64,000 nucleotides of DNA from an uncultured Bacteroidales bacterium. GTDB taxonomy: Bacteria; Bacteroidota; Bacteroidia; Bacteroidales; Paludibacteraceae. The position numbers and the translations under genes are program-made. The stretch covers positions 1 through 64,000 of the forward strand of contig CASDOZ010000007.1 of the NCBI GenBank assembly GCA_949282265.1. The letters run 5' to 3'. The notes below the pieces were generated by a model. That model made no database searches and was not told the origin of the DNA. It saw only the letters and a list, made by a program, of their open reading frames with translations. How positions within the stretch are numbered: position 1 is the stretch's first letter; each line of letters opens with the position of its first letter. Below, piece by piece: positions 24,311-34,353 of the stretch.

Positions 24311-25381
24311 TTATCTGTATATCCGTGGGGCTTCGCCGCGGAGTACACGCAGGGCCGACAAACCGAGGGCTTCCATCTCGTCCTCACCAGGGTAGGTCTT
24401 TACGGGCGCGAAGTGTTGCACGAGGTGGGTCACGTAATCCACTACGGCTTGGTTGCAGGCTATGCCGCCGGTGAGTAGGATGGCATCTATCTCTCCGGCA
24501 AGAACTGCTGCCATAGCGCCGATTTCCTTGGCCACGTTGTAGGCGAGAGCTTCCAGCACGAGGCGGGCGTAGCTGTCGCCGCTATTAGCGCGTTGCGCCA
24601 CCTCCTGCATGTCGGTGGTGTGCAGGTGGGCATAGACGCCGCCTTTACCGACCAGCATCTTTTTGATTTCTGCCTTGTCGTATTTCCCGCTGAAGCACAG
24701 TTCGACCAAACCGCCGGAAGGCAATGTGCCGGCGCGTTCGGGCGAGAAAGGCCCGTATCCGTCCAAAGCTTGGTTCACGTCCACAACCTGCCCGTGCCGG
24801 TGTGCTCCTACCGATATGCCGCCGCCCATGTGTGCGACAATCAGATTCAGCTCTTCGTAGGCACGGCCAATCTCGCGGGCGTAACGCCGGGCTATGGCTT
24901 TGTGGTTTAGCGCATGGAACGTGCTGCGCCGCGGGAATAGGGGCAAGCCGCTGATGCGTGCCACGTCTTGGAATTCGTCCACGACCACGGGGTCAGCTAT
25001 CAGGGCGAGGCAGCCCGGGATGTCGCGGGCGATGCTGTCGGCAATCAGTCCGCCCAAGTTGCAGGCGTGTGCCTCGGAGTAGGTGCAGTGGCGCAGATCG
25101 TCTAACATTTGCGGGTTTACGGCATATACGCCGGAGGCCAACGGATGAGTCATGCCGCCGCGCCCGATGACTGCCGCAAAACTGGCAGGGTCGATGCCGT
25201 GCTTGTGCAAGTGTCCGAGCACGAACTGTTTGCGGAAGTCGTACTGGTCGGTTATGCACGCGAAGCGGTGCAGGTCGGCCGCCTGGTGGCGGATGGTTTC
25301 CTGCAATGTCTTCCGCTCGTCTTCGAAGACGGCAATCTTGGTGCTGGTGGAGCCGGGGTTGATGACAAGGATTTTGTACAT
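24311..25381 (-). CDS. buk: Butyrate kinase
   Basis: Converts butyryl-phosphate and ADP to butyrate and ATP, the last step of the Ptb-Buk route; cytoplasmic. The 356-aa protein is an ASKHA acetate/butyrate kinase: N-terminal INPGSTSTKIAVFED phosphate loop, GRGG segment, DPVVVDEF, NLIVAHMGGGISVGAH, and ILLTGGIACN near the end. Length is as usual for Buk. It lies 11 nt after ptb on the same strand. Members may act on isobutyrate, isovalerate or other short acids, so the true substrate could be a branched-chain acid. Confidence 0.92.
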   Translation of the reverse strand: MYKILVINPGSTSTKIAVFEDERKTLQETIRHQAADLHRFACITDQYDFRKQFVLGHLHKHGIDPASFAAVIGRGGMTHPLASGVYAVNPQMLDDLRHCTYSEAHACNLGGLIADSIARDIPGCLALIADPVVVDEFQDVARISGLPLFPRRSTFHALNHKAIARRYAREIGRAYEELNLIVAHMGGGISVGAHRHGQVVDVNQALDGYGPFSPERAGTLPSGGLVELCFSGKYDKAEIKKMLVGKGGVYAHLHTTDMQEVAQRANSGDSYARLVLEALAYNVAKEIGAMAAVLAGEIDAILLTGGIACNQAVVDYVTHLVQHFAPVKTYPGEDEMEALGLSALRVLRGEAPRIYR

Positions 25382-25392
25382 GGCGGTTGTTT

Positions 25393-26307
25393 TTAGTTTT
25401 GGGCCTCTATACAGGCAATGGCTATGCTGTAGAATTTGGAACGTATGCTTTCAGAACGTGAGGTCATGACGACGGGTTTGTCGGTGCCTTGCAGTATGCC
25501 ACCCATTTCCGCGCCGCCGAAAATCATCAGGCCTTTGTAGAAGGCGTTGGCCGATTCGAAGTTCGGAAAGATAAGTATGTCTGCATCGCCGAGCACCGGC
25601 GTCGGTACATTTTTGATGCTGCCGCGTTCTCGGTCGAGTGCCAGGAAAATGTCAATGGGTCCGTCCATGATAACATCGCCGAACTCGCCCATGCGCCATT
25701 GGGCCATGATGTCAAGATAGTCCTGCATGTAATGGATTTTCGGGTTAGCTTTTTCGGTGGCGTGTATCAGTGCCACTTTGGGTTTTTTTACGCCGAATTT
25801 CCCTGCCGTGCGGATGGCATATTTTATCATAGCCGTGCGTTGTTCCAACGTTGGCGACGGGATGACCGCCGGGTCGGAAAAGAAAACGAGTTTTCCGTAG
25901 GCAGGGATGTCCAATGCGGCGTTGTAAGTCAGCACTTGCCCAGGCGGTAGCAATCCACATTGCTTATCAAGGATGGCACGCAGGATGACATCCGTATTTA
26001 CAAGACCTTTCATCAGTATATCGGCTTCTCCTTGCTTGACCATACGGACAGCTTCTGTAGTGGCCGATTGTATGTCGGGAATGTCAATTATATGCAAATA
26101 CGGCATCAGGTTTTCATCGTCGAACAGGTGTTGTGAAACCTCGATGACAGCCACGTCGCCGATCAGGTATGCTTCCACTAATCCTGCTTTAACAGCCATC
26201 AGCACCGCATCGAGCGTATGCTCATCTACTGCGTTGGCCACAGCTAATTTACGGCGCACTGATATGCGGTTCAGATGTCGTGTGAGTTCTTGGAAAGACC
26301 TGATCAT
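25393..26307 (-). CDS. ptb: Phosphate butyryltransferase
   Basis: Exchanges CoA of butyryl-CoA for phosphate, feeding Buk. The 304-aa protein has the phosphate acetyl/butyryl transferase fold: MIRSFQELTRHL start, GLVEAYLIGD, DILMKGLVNTDVILRAILD, LTYNAALDIPAYGKLVFFSDPAV, and FPNFESANAFYKGL with GAEMGGILQGTDKPVV near the C-terminus. It is followed 11 nt later by buk and preceded 24 nt upstream by a secreted hydrolase gene, so the three form one leftward unit. Energy conservation by substrate-level phosphorylation is the likely purpose. Confidence 0.92.
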   Translation of the reverse strand: MIRSFQELTRHLNRISVRRKLAVANAVDEHTLDAVLMAVKAGLVEAYLIGDVAVIEVSQHLFDDENLMPYLHIIDIPDIQSATTEAVRMVKQGEADILMKGLVNTDVILRAILDKQCGLLPPGQVLTYNAALDIPAYGKLVFFSDPAVIPSPTLEQRTAMIKYAIRTAGKFGVKKPKVALIHATEKANPKIHYMQDYLDIMAQWRMGEFGDVIMDGPIDIFLALDRERGSIKNVPTPVLGDADILIFPNFESANAFYKGLMIFGGAEMGGILQGTDKPVVMTSRSESIRSKFYSIAIACIEAQN

Positions 26308-26331
26308 GGTATGTGCGGCTTTGGGAAGGAT

Positions 26332-27105
26332 TTATTTGCGCTTCAGCCAGTCAATGAGGAACAGTTTCCACGCAACCTTATAGACAAAGTCATCGCTGAA
26401 ACCGAAACCGTGCCCTCCTTCCGGATAAATGTATAACTCGGCAGGGATATCGTATGTTTTCAGGGCGTTGTAGTATAATGTGCTGTTTACGGGTGACACA
26501 ACCTTATCATCGTCACAGAGCAGAATGAATGCTCGCGGTGTGTCCGGTCTGACTTGCTTGTCGCTACTGTATAGGGTACGCAGGCTGTCGGATGGTTGCT
26601 CCCCCAATAAGTTGCTGCATGAACCCTTGTGTGTGTATTGCGCGTCCATAGTGATAACAGGATAGAACAATATCTGGAATTCAGGGCGGTTTTGTTGTGA
26701 AGTGAATTTAGTGGCAGCCGTAGATGCCAGATGACCTCCGGCTGAAAAGCCCATAATACCGGTGTGTTTTATGCTCCATTCTGTTTTGTGTGCATCGATT
26801 ATGGCGAAAGCTTCGTGTACATCGGCCAGTGGCCGTGTGTAATCGCCGTTCGGCATGGTATAGGCCAGTACGCCGAGTCCGATACCGTGTTTGTTGAGCC
26901 ATGGGGCAAAATCACGTCCTTCGTGGTCAATGGCCAAGTGTGTGTAGCCGCCACCGGGACAACATAGGACGAAAATGCCGCTTTGGTTGGCTGTATCAGG
27001 CAAAAATATTTCGAGTTTGCCATCCATAAAAACAGCATCCGGTGTCCGCGAATAAATAAATGTCATGCAGAGCAGGCTACATAAAATGGTTATGAAGTGT
27101 TTCAT
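26332..27105 (-). CDS. Secreted alpha/beta hydrolase (esterase-like)
   Basis: 257 aa with a signal peptide (MKHFITILCSLLCMTFIYS). An alpha/beta hydrolase of the BD-FAE/xylanase-esterase type: oxyanion segment CCPGGGYTHLAIDHEG, nucleophile elbow GFSAGGHLAS, acid Asp in LLCDDDKVVSP, base His in EGGHGFGFS. It probably cleaves carbohydrate or small esters outside the cytoplasm. The first gene before ptb-buk; on the minus strand TATCTTTG (27132-27139) is a likely -7 element. Release of an acyl or acetyl group linked to the kinase pathway is possible but is inference. Confidence 0.85.
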   Translation of the reverse strand: MKHFITILCSLLCMTFIYSRTPDAVFMDGKLEIFLPDTANQSGIFVLCCPGGGYTHLAIDHEGRDFAPWLNKHGIGLGVLAYTMPNGDYTRPLADVHEAFAIIDAHKTEWSIKHTGIMGFSAGGHLASTAATKFTSQQNRPEFQILFYPVITMDAQYTHKGSCSNLLGEQPSDSLRTLYSSDKQVRPDTPRAFILLCDDDKVVSPVNSTLYYNALKTYDIPAELYIYPEGGHGFGFSDDFVYKVAWKLFLIDWLKRK

Positions 27106-27300
27106 GGCACGTTTATTAAGTTGTTTTGGGGCAAAGATAGGAATAAAAACCGAATCAGAAAGGAAGCAGGTGCAAATTTTTGTTTCTATCCGTCAGCTGT
27201 TCCATGAATACCATTGTGTTTGTGTTTTCCCCGAAGCGGCTATTTTTTGTGTGGTATTCCATAAATATATTATATCTTTGTGCCCTGTAAGGTGGAGAAT

Positions 27301-28539
27301 ATGCGACTAAAAATAGTTTGTTTATCGGTCTTTGTATGCTTGTCGGCAATGCTACTGGCTGCAGGCTATTTGCCTACAACGGTGCCGAATCCGAAACGCA
27401 TGGGTAATGATTTTTTTGTTTCTAATCCGGATGGTATTTTGTCGGATGCAACCGAAACCAAATTGAATATTATGTTGTCGGATTTGCATCAACGCTCGGA
27501 GGTGGAAGTGGCAGTCGTGGCACTGAATAGCATTGACTTGCCAGACTACACGGAATTTGCCTATGAGTTGTTCCGTTATTGGAAAATCGGCCAGGCGGGC
27601 AAGGACAACGGGTTGTTGTTGTTACTGGTGGCTGACGAACGTGCTGTACGTATTGAAACCGGCTATGGCTTGGAAGGTCTGTTGCCCGATGCCGTTTGCA
27701 ACCGGATATTGACAGAATACATGTTTCCCGCTTTCAAGGCAGGTGATTATGATATGGGTTTTCTGGCCGGTGTCGGGGAAATCTGCCAGTTGCTTACAAC
27801 CCAGGATGCTTTGGAAGAATTATTGCTTGACCAGTCTGGTGTTAGTGACACATCCGCCGTATCCATCCTAATGATTTACCTCATGCTGGCTTTTGCGGTG
27901 TGGATATGCTTGATATGGTTTGTTTACCGCAGACTTGCTGTTAATCCGGACGCATCCAACAATGTGCGTTATCAACGCTTGCAATTTCCATATCAATGGA
28001 GCGTGTTGTTTGCGGTGCTGTTTCCGTTTCCGGTCGCTTTCTTTGCATGGTGGTTGAAGCGGCGGCGCGAGGCTGTGCGCCATGCGCCGGTACGGTGCAA
28101 CGAGTGCGGGGCGAAAATGGTGTTGCTGTCCGAGCAAGATGAAGACCGTTACCTGACCGCTGCACAGCAGTCGGAAGAGACTGTCGAATCTGTTGATTAT
28201 GATGTGTGGGAGTGTAAATCTTGTTTCAATCATATTATTTTGCCGTATGAGAAGCAAGGTTCCAAATATGGCAAATGTCCGCATTGCCATGCTAAAACGT
28301 ATAACTTGTATTCAGATGTGGTTCGTATTCGTGCTACGCAGTTCCGCGAAGGCATGGGGGAGAAAACATATCTTTGCCGCCATTGCCAGCACAGGCATGT
28401 ACAGGCTTACACGATTCCGAAGTTGCCGGTTGTCGTTGCCGGAGGTGTTGGCGGTGGCCGGGGCAGCGGCGGCGGATTTTCCGGCGGCAGCTGGGGCGGC
28501 GGCTTCAGTGGTGGAGGCGGTGCTGGTGGCAGGTTCTGA
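27301..28539 (+). CDS. TPM-domain membrane protein with zinc-ribbon tail
   Basis: 412 aa. Signal or first helix (residues 1-21), a TPM domain about residues 35-160 (NPDGILSDATETKL, FRYWKIGQAGKDNGLLLLL, RIETGYGLEGLLPD), helices near 185-205 and 238-255, then four CxxC pairs (CNECG, CKSC, CPHCH, CRHC), and a glycine-rich tail of about 30 residues. TPM/YgcG proteins are proposed phosphatases or photosystem-repair relatives; the role in Bacteroidetes is unknown. TATCTTTG at 27273-27280 sets the start at 27301. It lies 35 nt before lemA, a common pairing. Confidence 0.85.
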   Translation: MRLKIVCLSVFVCLSAMLLAAGYLPTTVPNPKRMGNDFFVSNPDGILSDATETKLNIMLSDLHQRSEVEVAVVALNSIDLPDYTEFAYELFRYWKIGQAGKDNGLLLLLVADERAVRIETGYGLEGLLPDAVCNRILTEYMFPAFKAGDYDMGFLAGVGEICQLLTTQDALEELLLDQSGVSDTSAVSILMIYLMLAFAVWICLIWFVYRRLAVNPDASNNVRYQRLQFPYQWSVLFAVLFPFPVAFFAWWLKRRREAVRHAPVRCNECGAKMVLLSEQDEDRYLTAAQQSEETVESVDYDVWECKSCFNHIILPYEKQGSKYGKCPHCHAKTYNLYSDVVRIRATQFREGMGEKTYLCRHCQHRHVQAYTIPKLPVVVAGGVGGGRGSGGGFSGGSWGGGFSGGGGAGGRF

Positions 28540-28574
28540 GAAATGATTATCAACCAAATACAAAAAGATAGAAA

Positions 28575-29165
28575 ATGAAAAAGAGTTCAGCGATTGTAAT
28601 GACTGTTATCGCGGTAGTGGCTATTATAGCTTTCTGGCTGATGCGCGGCTACAACCAAATGGTAACGGCGGAAGAGGAAGTGCTCAAGGAATGGGCGCAA
28701 GTGGAAAACCAGTACCAGCGTCGTGCCGATCTGATTCCTAACTTGGTGTCAACGGTCAAAGGGTATGCCGCCCACGAAAGTGAAACACTTGACGCCGTAG
28801 TCAATGCCCGTGCCAAGGCGACCCAGATGACCATTGGCGCGGACGAACTGACCGAAGAGAACATTCGTGCATATCAGGAAGCGCAGGGTGAAGTTGGTGC
28901 TGCTTTGGGGCGTCTGCTTATGATTACGGAGAATTATCCTGATTTGAAGGCCAACCAGAACTTCCTGGAACTGCAAAGCCAGCTGGAAGGCACGGAAAAC
29001 CGTATTACTGTGGCGCGCAATGCGTTCAATACACGGGCGCAGGCGTTCAATACCATGATACGCCGTTTCCCGAAAAACATCATTGCTGGTCTGTTCGGTT
29101 TTGAAAAGAAAGCCTATTTTGAAGCTGAAACCGGCGCGGAAAAAGCTCCGGTCGTGGAGTTCTAA
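28575..29165 (+). CDS. lemA: LemA family protein
   Basis: 196 aa. One N-terminal membrane helix (residues 5-22) and the all-helical LemA domain with the hallmark EWAQVENQYQRRADLIPNLV, the later ITENYPDLKANQNF and the FNTMIRRFP segment. Function is not settled; LemA proteins often sit beside TPM/YgcG proteins and in membrane-stress units, as here. It ends 22 nt before a strong terminator, so TPM-lemA is a two-gene unit. Confidence 0.93.
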   Translation: MKKSSAIVMTVIAVVAIIAFWLMRGYNQMVTAEEEVLKEWAQVENQYQRRADLIPNLVSTVKGYAAHESETLDAVVNARAKATQMTIGADELTEENIRAYQEAQGEVGAALGRLLMITENYPDLKANQNFLELQSQLEGTENRITVARNAFNTRAQAFNTMIRRFPKNIIAGLFGFEKKAYFEAETGAEKAPVVEF

Positions 29166-29187
29166 ATCATTGTAAAAGAATGGGAGT

Positions 29188-29215
29188 ATCCGGCAATCGG
29201 CCGGATATTTTTTTT
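29188..29215 (+). terminator. Terminator after lemA
   Basis: ATCCGGC-AATCG-GCCGGAT forms a perfect 7-bp stem with a 5-nt loop, followed by A and eight T. Confidence 0.9.
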
Positions 29216-29340
29216 GCTGATGGCTTGGAAAAGATGCAATTTTCGTCCGGCATAATGCAGGCTTCCCATAATTTTCTTGGGGATGCTGAAAAAAAATGTT
29301 ATTTTTGCCGTTCGTTCATTTGCAAAATATGCATGTTATG

Positions 29341-31269
29341 CAATCGACCGAAATGAAATATTTACCCAACATAGACAGCCCGGATGATTTGAAGCGTATT
29401 CCTCGGCAGGAGCTTCCTTTGGTTTGTGCTGAGTTGCGTCAATTCATTATAGACGAGTTGTCGCACAATCCCGGACATTTGGCCTCGAGCCTTGGTGTTG
29501 TGGAGTTATCTGTCGCATTGCACTATGTGTTCAATACACCTTACGACCGTATCATTTGGGATGTAGGGCATCAGGCTTACGGGCACAAAATCCTGACAGG
29601 AAGGCGTGACCAATTTCATACCAACCGTCAGTTCAAGGGTTTGAGCGGTTTCCCATCGCCGAAGGAAAGCCCCTATGATGCCTTCGGTACGGGTCATTCT
29701 TCCACGTCCATTTCGGCCGGCTTGGGTATGTCCGTGGCGGCGGAGTTGCAGCACCAACCCGACAGGCACGTGGTGGCTGTCATTGGTGATGGCGCCATGA
29801 CCGGCGGGCTCGCGTTCGAGGGGCTGAACAACACGTCGATGGACAAAAACAACCTGCTGATTATCCTGAACGACAACCAAATGGCCATAGACCCGCTGAA
29901 AGGCGGCTTCACGCAATATTTGGTGGACATAAACACATCTTCCACCTACAACCGTTTCCGCCATCAGCTGTATGTGCTTTTCAGCAAATTGCACATCATG
30001 AACGAGAACAGGCGCAGACGGTTGCTCCGTTTCAATACGAGCCTGAAAACTATGCTTACACGGCAGCAGCATAACATATTCGAGGGGCTGAATATACGTT
30101 ATTTTGGCCCGGTGGATGGCCATGCCGTGGACGATTTGGTGCGTATCATGTCGGAAATAAAAAACTACAAAGGGCCGAAAGTGCTGCATGTCATAACCAA
30201 AAAAGGCAAAGGTTACAAGCCGGCGGAAGACTCGGTTACGATTTGGCACGCGCCAGGCGAGTTCAATGTGGAAACGGGCGAACGCAAAGTTGCGGATGAA
30301 ACCCGGATGCCGCCTTTGTTCCAGGATGTGTTCGGGAAGACGTTGTTGGAACTGGCGCGGAAAAACGAGAAAATCGTCGGTATCACGCCCGCCATGCCGT
30401 CCGGCTGTTCCATGACCATTATGCAGCATGAAATGCCGGAGCGTGTGTTCGATGTGGGCATTGCCGAAGGACATGCGGTAACGTTTTCGGCAGGACTTGC
30501 CAAGGAAGGCATCATGCCGTTTTGCAATATCTATTCGTCATTCATGCAGCGCGCCTATGACAATATCATTCATGATGTCGCCTTGCAGGGACTTGATATG
30601 GTGTTGTGCATCGACCGTGCGGGCATTGTCGGTGCCGACGGCGCGACGCATCACGGCCTGTTCGACCTGGCCTATTTGCGTTGTATTCCGAACATGACCA
30701 TAGCTTCTCCGCTGAATGAAGTGGATTTGCGCAATTTGATGTTTACCGCCCAATTGCCTGGCAAGGGCCCGTTTGCCATACGTTATCCACGTGGGCGCGG
30801 CATTATCGTTGATTGGGAACGGCCAATGCAGGAATTGCCGGTGGGCAAAGGACAATGCCTGAAATCTGGGAGCGACATGGCGGTTATTAGCATCGGGTTT
30901 ATCGGAAATACGGTGGCGGAAGCCATCCGGCAGACGGAGCAGGAACTGAATGTGTCGATAGCGCATTATGACATCCGTTTTCTGAAACCGATAGATACGG
31001 ATTTACTGCACGAAGTGGGGAGAAACTTCTGCAAGGTCATAACAGTGGAGGATGGTGTCATTAGCGGCGGTTTGGGCAGTGCAATACTGGAATTTATGGC
31101 TGATAACGGCTATCACCCAGATGTTGTGCGGCTTGGCGTGCGCGACCAGTTTGTGGAACATGGCTCCACCCGCGAGTTGTATCACATGCTGGGGCTGGAT
31201 ACAGAAGGCTTGAAGAAGAGCATGTCTGCAGTTTTGTCGCAACAAGGACGGACGGATGTCAATAAATAG
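29341..31269 (+). CDS. dxs: 1-deoxy-D-xylulose-5-phosphate synthase
   Basis: First enzyme of the MEP isoprenoid pathway; condenses pyruvate and glyceraldehyde 3-phosphate with thiamine diphosphate. The 642-aa protein has [14 protein letters not shown] and [12 protein letters not shown], the ThDP motif [18 protein letters not shown] ... ILNDNQMAI, and the pyrimidine and C-terminal domains ([30 protein letters not shown]). A -7 element TATTTTTG (29300-29307) puts the transcript start near 29314; ATG 29341 best matches the usual N-terminal length, with 29332 and 29356 possible. It leads dxs-trkA-trkH, an order recalled from other Bacteroidetes. Confidence 0.93.
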   Translation, partial: QSTEMKYLPNIDSPDDLKRIPRQELPLVCAELRQFIIDELSHNPGHLASSLGVVELSVALHYVFNTPYDRIIWDVGHQAYGHKILTGRRDQFHTNRQFKGLSGFPSPKESPYDAFGTGHSSTSISAGLGMSVAAELQHQPDRHVVAVIGDGAMTGGLAFEGLNNTSMDKNNLLIILNDNQMAIDPLKGGFTQYLVDINTSSTYNRFRHQLYVLFSKLHIMNENRRRRLLRFNTSLKTMLTRQQHNIFEGLNIRYFGPVDGHAVDDLVRIMSEIKNYKGPKVLHVITKKGKGYKPAEDSVTIWHAPGEFNVETGERKVADETRMPPLFQDVFGKTLLELARKNEKIVGITPAMPSGCSMTIMQHEMPERVFDVGIAEGHAVTFSAGLAKEGIMPFCNIYSSFMQRAYDNIIHDVALQGLDMVLCIDRAGIVGADGATHHGLFDLAYLRCIPNMTIASPLNEVDLRNLMFTAQLPGKGPFAIRYPRGRGIIVDWERPMQELPVGKGQCLKSGSDMAVISIGFIGNTVAEAIRQTEQELNVSIAHYDIRFLKPIDTDLLHEVGRNFCKVITVEDGVISGGLGSAILEFMADNGYHPDVVRLGVRDQFVEHGSTRELYHMLGLDTEGLKKSMSAVLSQQGRTDVNK

Positions 31270-31302
31270 TTTTGTTTTTTTAGACAGAGAAAAATAAAAT
31301 AT

Positions 31303-32649
31303 ATGAGGATTATTATTGTGGGAGCGGGCGAGATTGGTACGCATTTGGCCAAATTGCTTTCTCGGGAAAATATGGATATTAGTTTAATGGATCTAGATCC
31401 GGACAAACTAAAAGATTTGGACGTTAATTATGATCTGCTGACCAAAGTAGGCTCTCCTACTTCGTTGCACGATTTGAAGGAAATCGGAGTCAAAGGTGTG
31501 GATTTGTTCATTGCTGTTACACCGTATGAAAGTGTGAATATGACAGCTTGTATGCTGGCCAATAACTTAGGCGCAGAACGTACTTTGGCACGTATTGATA
31601 ACGAAGAATATCTGCAACCGGCAAGCAAGGATTTTTTGAAAAAGCTGGGTGTTGATTATTTGATTTGTCCTGAGGTTTTGGCAGCTAAGGAAATAGCGGA
31701 GGCGCTCCATACGAGCTGGATACGTAACCATTTGTCGTTTGGCGATGGAGCTTTGGAAATGTTGGTTATCAAAGTACGTGACAATGCCATCATGATTAAC
31801 AAAAAATTTAATTCCGGTGAATTTGACCATGGCCGTTTTCGTGTGGTGGCAATTAAGCGAAAGAATAGGACTATCATTCCGCGTGGTGTGGATGAAATTC
31901 TGGCAGATGATTTGGTTTATTGTGTGGTTACTAATGAGAACAAATCGGAGAACATGAAGTTTGTGCGGACACAAGCTGGCAAGAAGGATGTGGAAATCCG
32001 TAATATTATGTTTATGGGAGGTAGCCGCATTGCGCAAAAAACTATTCAAATATTACCGGATGAATTGCAGACCAAACTACTTGAAAAAGACAAGGAAGCT
32101 AGTTATGCCCTTTCGGAAAAACTGGACGATACATTGGTAATCAATGGTGATGGACGCAATATTGATGTACTGAAAGAGGAAGGCATTGCTGACACAGATG
32201 CTTTTGTAGCCGTAACCGGAAATTCAGAATCCAACATCCTGGCTTGTCTGGCAGCCAAGCGTTTCGGCGTGTATAAGACGATAGCTGAAGTGGAGAATAT
32301 CGATTATATTCCGTTTGCCGAAGGTCTGGACATCGGCACCGTGCTGAACAAGAAAATGATTGCGGCAAGTTACATTTACCAATTGACGTTGGATGCAGAT
32401 GTTCTGAATGTGCGTAACTTGACCAGTGCGGATGCGGAAGTGGTTGAGTTTGTGGCCACTCCTGGTGCGAAAATCACGCGGCATAAAATCAAAGATCTGA
32501 ACCTGCCGGACGATGTGAACATAGGCGGACTAATGCGCGATGGGGTTGGTATGCTTGTGAACGGTAATACGCTGATTATGCCCAACGACCATGTGATTGT
32601 TTTCTGTGTAGCTTCGGCTATTCGGAAAATGGAAAAATTCTTTAACTAA
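31303..32649 (+). CDS. trkA: Trk potassium uptake regulatory protein TrkA
   Basis: 448-aa cytoplasmic gating subunit of the Trk K+ channel. Two tandem RCK units: the first opens IIVGAGEIGTHLAKLLS with a nucleotide-binding GxGxxG, and the second opens IMFMGGSRIAQKT near residue 230; each is followed by an RCK_C ligand domain. Length is typical of two-unit TrkA. It lies 33 nt after dxs and 23 nt before trkH, so potassium uptake and isoprenoid synthesis share a transcript. Confidence 0.93.
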   Translation: MRIIIVGAGEIGTHLAKLLSRENMDISLMDLDPDKLKDLDVNYDLLTKVGSPTSLHDLKEIGVKGVDLFIAVTPYESVNMTACMLANNLGAERTLARIDNEEYLQPASKDFLKKLGVDYLICPEVLAAKEIAEALHTSWIRNHLSFGDGALEMLVIKVRDNAIMINKKFNSGEFDHGRFRVVAIKRKNRTIIPRGVDEILADDLVYCVVTNENKSENMKFVRTQAGKKDVEIRNIMFMGGSRIAQKTIQILPDELQTKLLEKDKEASYALSEKLDDTLVINGDGRNIDVLKEEGIADTDAFVAVTGNSESNILACLAAKRFGVYKTIAEVENIDYIPFAEGLDIGTVLNKKMIAASYIYQLTLDADVLNVRNLTSADAEVVEFVATPGAKITRHKIKDLNLPDDVNIGGLMRDGVGMLVNGNTLIMPNDHVIVFCVASAIRKMEKFFN

Positions 32650-32672
32650 ATTGGTGAAACCGGAAAAATTGT

Positions 32673-34178
32673 TTGTCTGTGAGTCGCACATTTAATTTCA
32701 AACTGGTCTTGCTGGCACTTGGTGCGTTGTTGTTGATAGAGGCGGTGGCCATGTTCATAGCTACTGGCGTGGCATATTTATACGATGGTTACGATGCGCC
32801 GTATTTTATGACTTCCTCGTTGATTACGTTTGTGTCTGGATTGGTTGCCGTAGCGCTTGGTTATAAGGCGGAAAAACGGATTGGACGCCGCGAAGGCTAT
32901 ATCATTGTAGCTTTGGTTTGGGTCGTTTTCGCTTTTTTCGGAGCTTTGCCTTTTTGGTTGAGCAAGGCTGTGCCTACTTATACGGATGCATTTTTTGAAA
33001 CCATGTCTGGTTTTACGACTACGGGTGCTACCGTGATTCCGGATGTAGAAATTATGCCCCATGGTATACTTTTTTGGCGTAGTCTGACTCATTGGATAGG
33101 TGGTATGGGAATTATTGTCATGTCGCTGGCCATTCTGCCCCTGTTCGGCCTGGGCGGCATGCAGCTCTATGCAGCCGAAGCAACCGGCCCGACCTATGAG
33201 AAACTGCGTCCGCGCATCAAGGACACAGCCAAGCTGCTTTGGGGCATCTACATGTTGCTCACCCTGGTGGAGTGTGTGTTGCTGAAGGTTTTCGGCATGA
33301 GCTGGTTTGATGCCGTGTGCCATTCTTTCTCGACCATGGGCACCGGAGGCTATTCTACCAAAAACGCGAGCATTGCGGCCTTTGCGTCGCCGGCAATTGA
33401 ATATGTTGTCATTGTTTTCATGTTCCTGAGCGGTATTAATTTCGCATTGCTCTACTATGTCATGCGCGGAAAGGTCAGCAAATTGTGGAACGATGAGGAA
33501 GCACGTGCTTATCTTTTCGGAATCCTGACTTTTACGGTGCTGATAGCGGCAGGGCTGATGGTCACGACATTCTCGGCGGAGGATTTGCAATCTACGTCGG
33601 TCGGAGGCGTGCTCAAGGATGTGGAAAAAGTGTTCCGGACGGCACTCTTCCAGGTGGTTTCGCTGATGACTACAACCGGTTTTGCCACTGCCGACTACAT
33701 GCTTTGGCCTACGGTCTTGTGGGTGCTCTGTTTGTTCATCATGCCAATGGGCGCATCGGCCGGTTCAACGGCCGGGGGCATCAAATGGGTCAGATTGGTT
33801 ATTCTTATCAAGAACAGTTATTATGAATTTTTGCGGCTGATTCATCCGAATGCGGTAATTCCTGTCCGTTATAATGGGCGCACCATTTCCACATCGGTGG
33901 TCAACAATGTGCTGGCTTTTGTTATCCTGTATGCGTTGATTTGCATTATGGGTGTCGTGCTTTTCTGTTTGTGCGGCATCGGTTTCGATGAAGCCATTGG
34001 GGCTACGTTCACAAGTCTGGGCAATGTGGGTCCCGGATTGGGTATGTCCGGACCGGTGGGGAATTTTGCACATTTCCCAATTTTTGGCAAATGGCTCATG
34101 GGTATTCTGATGCTCATAGGACGTCTGGAATTGTTCACGGTTTTGTTCCTGTTCATGCCTTCGTTCTGGAAAAAATAG
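32673..34178 (+). CDS. trkH: Trk potassium uptake membrane protein TrkH
   Basis: 501-aa K+ channel-like subunit at the inner membrane. The four selectivity-filter loops are visible: SGFTTTGATV, FSTMGTGGYSTKN, LMTTTGFATADY and FTSLGNVGPGLGM. About ten membrane helices surround them. The start is uncertain: TTG 32673 or GTG 32679, as no ATG lies in the right place. It follows trkA at once and is the last gene of the dxs-trkA-trkH unit. Confidence 0.93.
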   Translation: MSVSRTFNFKLVLLALGALLLIEAVAMFIATGVAYLYDGYDAPYFMTSSLITFVSGLVAVALGYKAEKRIGRREGYIIVALVWVVFAFFGALPFWLSKAVPTYTDAFFETMSGFTTTGATVIPDVEIMPHGILFWRSLTHWIGGMGIIVMSLAILPLFGLGGMQLYAAEATGPTYEKLRPRIKDTAKLLWGIYMLLTLVECVLLKVFGMSWFDAVCHSFSTMGTGGYSTKNASIAAFASPAIEYVVIVFMFLSGINFALLYYVMRGKVSKLWNDEEARAYLFGILTFTVLIAAGLMVTTFSAEDLQSTSVGGVLKDVEKVFRTALFQVVSLMTTTGFATADYMLWPTVLWVLCLFIMPMGASAGSTAGGIKWVRLVILIKNSYYEFLRLIHPNAVIPVRYNGRTISTSVVNNVLAFVILYALICIMGVVLFCLCGIGFDEAIGATFTSLGNVGPGLGMSGPVGNFAHFPIFGKWLMGILMLIGRLELFTVLFLFMPSFWKK

Positions 34179-34353
34179 GAAGACCAGGCCGGTTTAGGGG
34201 GGCGAATTCCATTTTTTCCGTCTCGGAAGCCCAATTCGACCCCTTGAATTCTGTTTTTTCTGCCTATGCTTTCATGAGGCCTGTTTATTGGGAAATTTTT
34301 CTTATTTTTGCAACGCTTTTTCAACTGGTTCGTTCCACCCAAACTGTTCGCTT

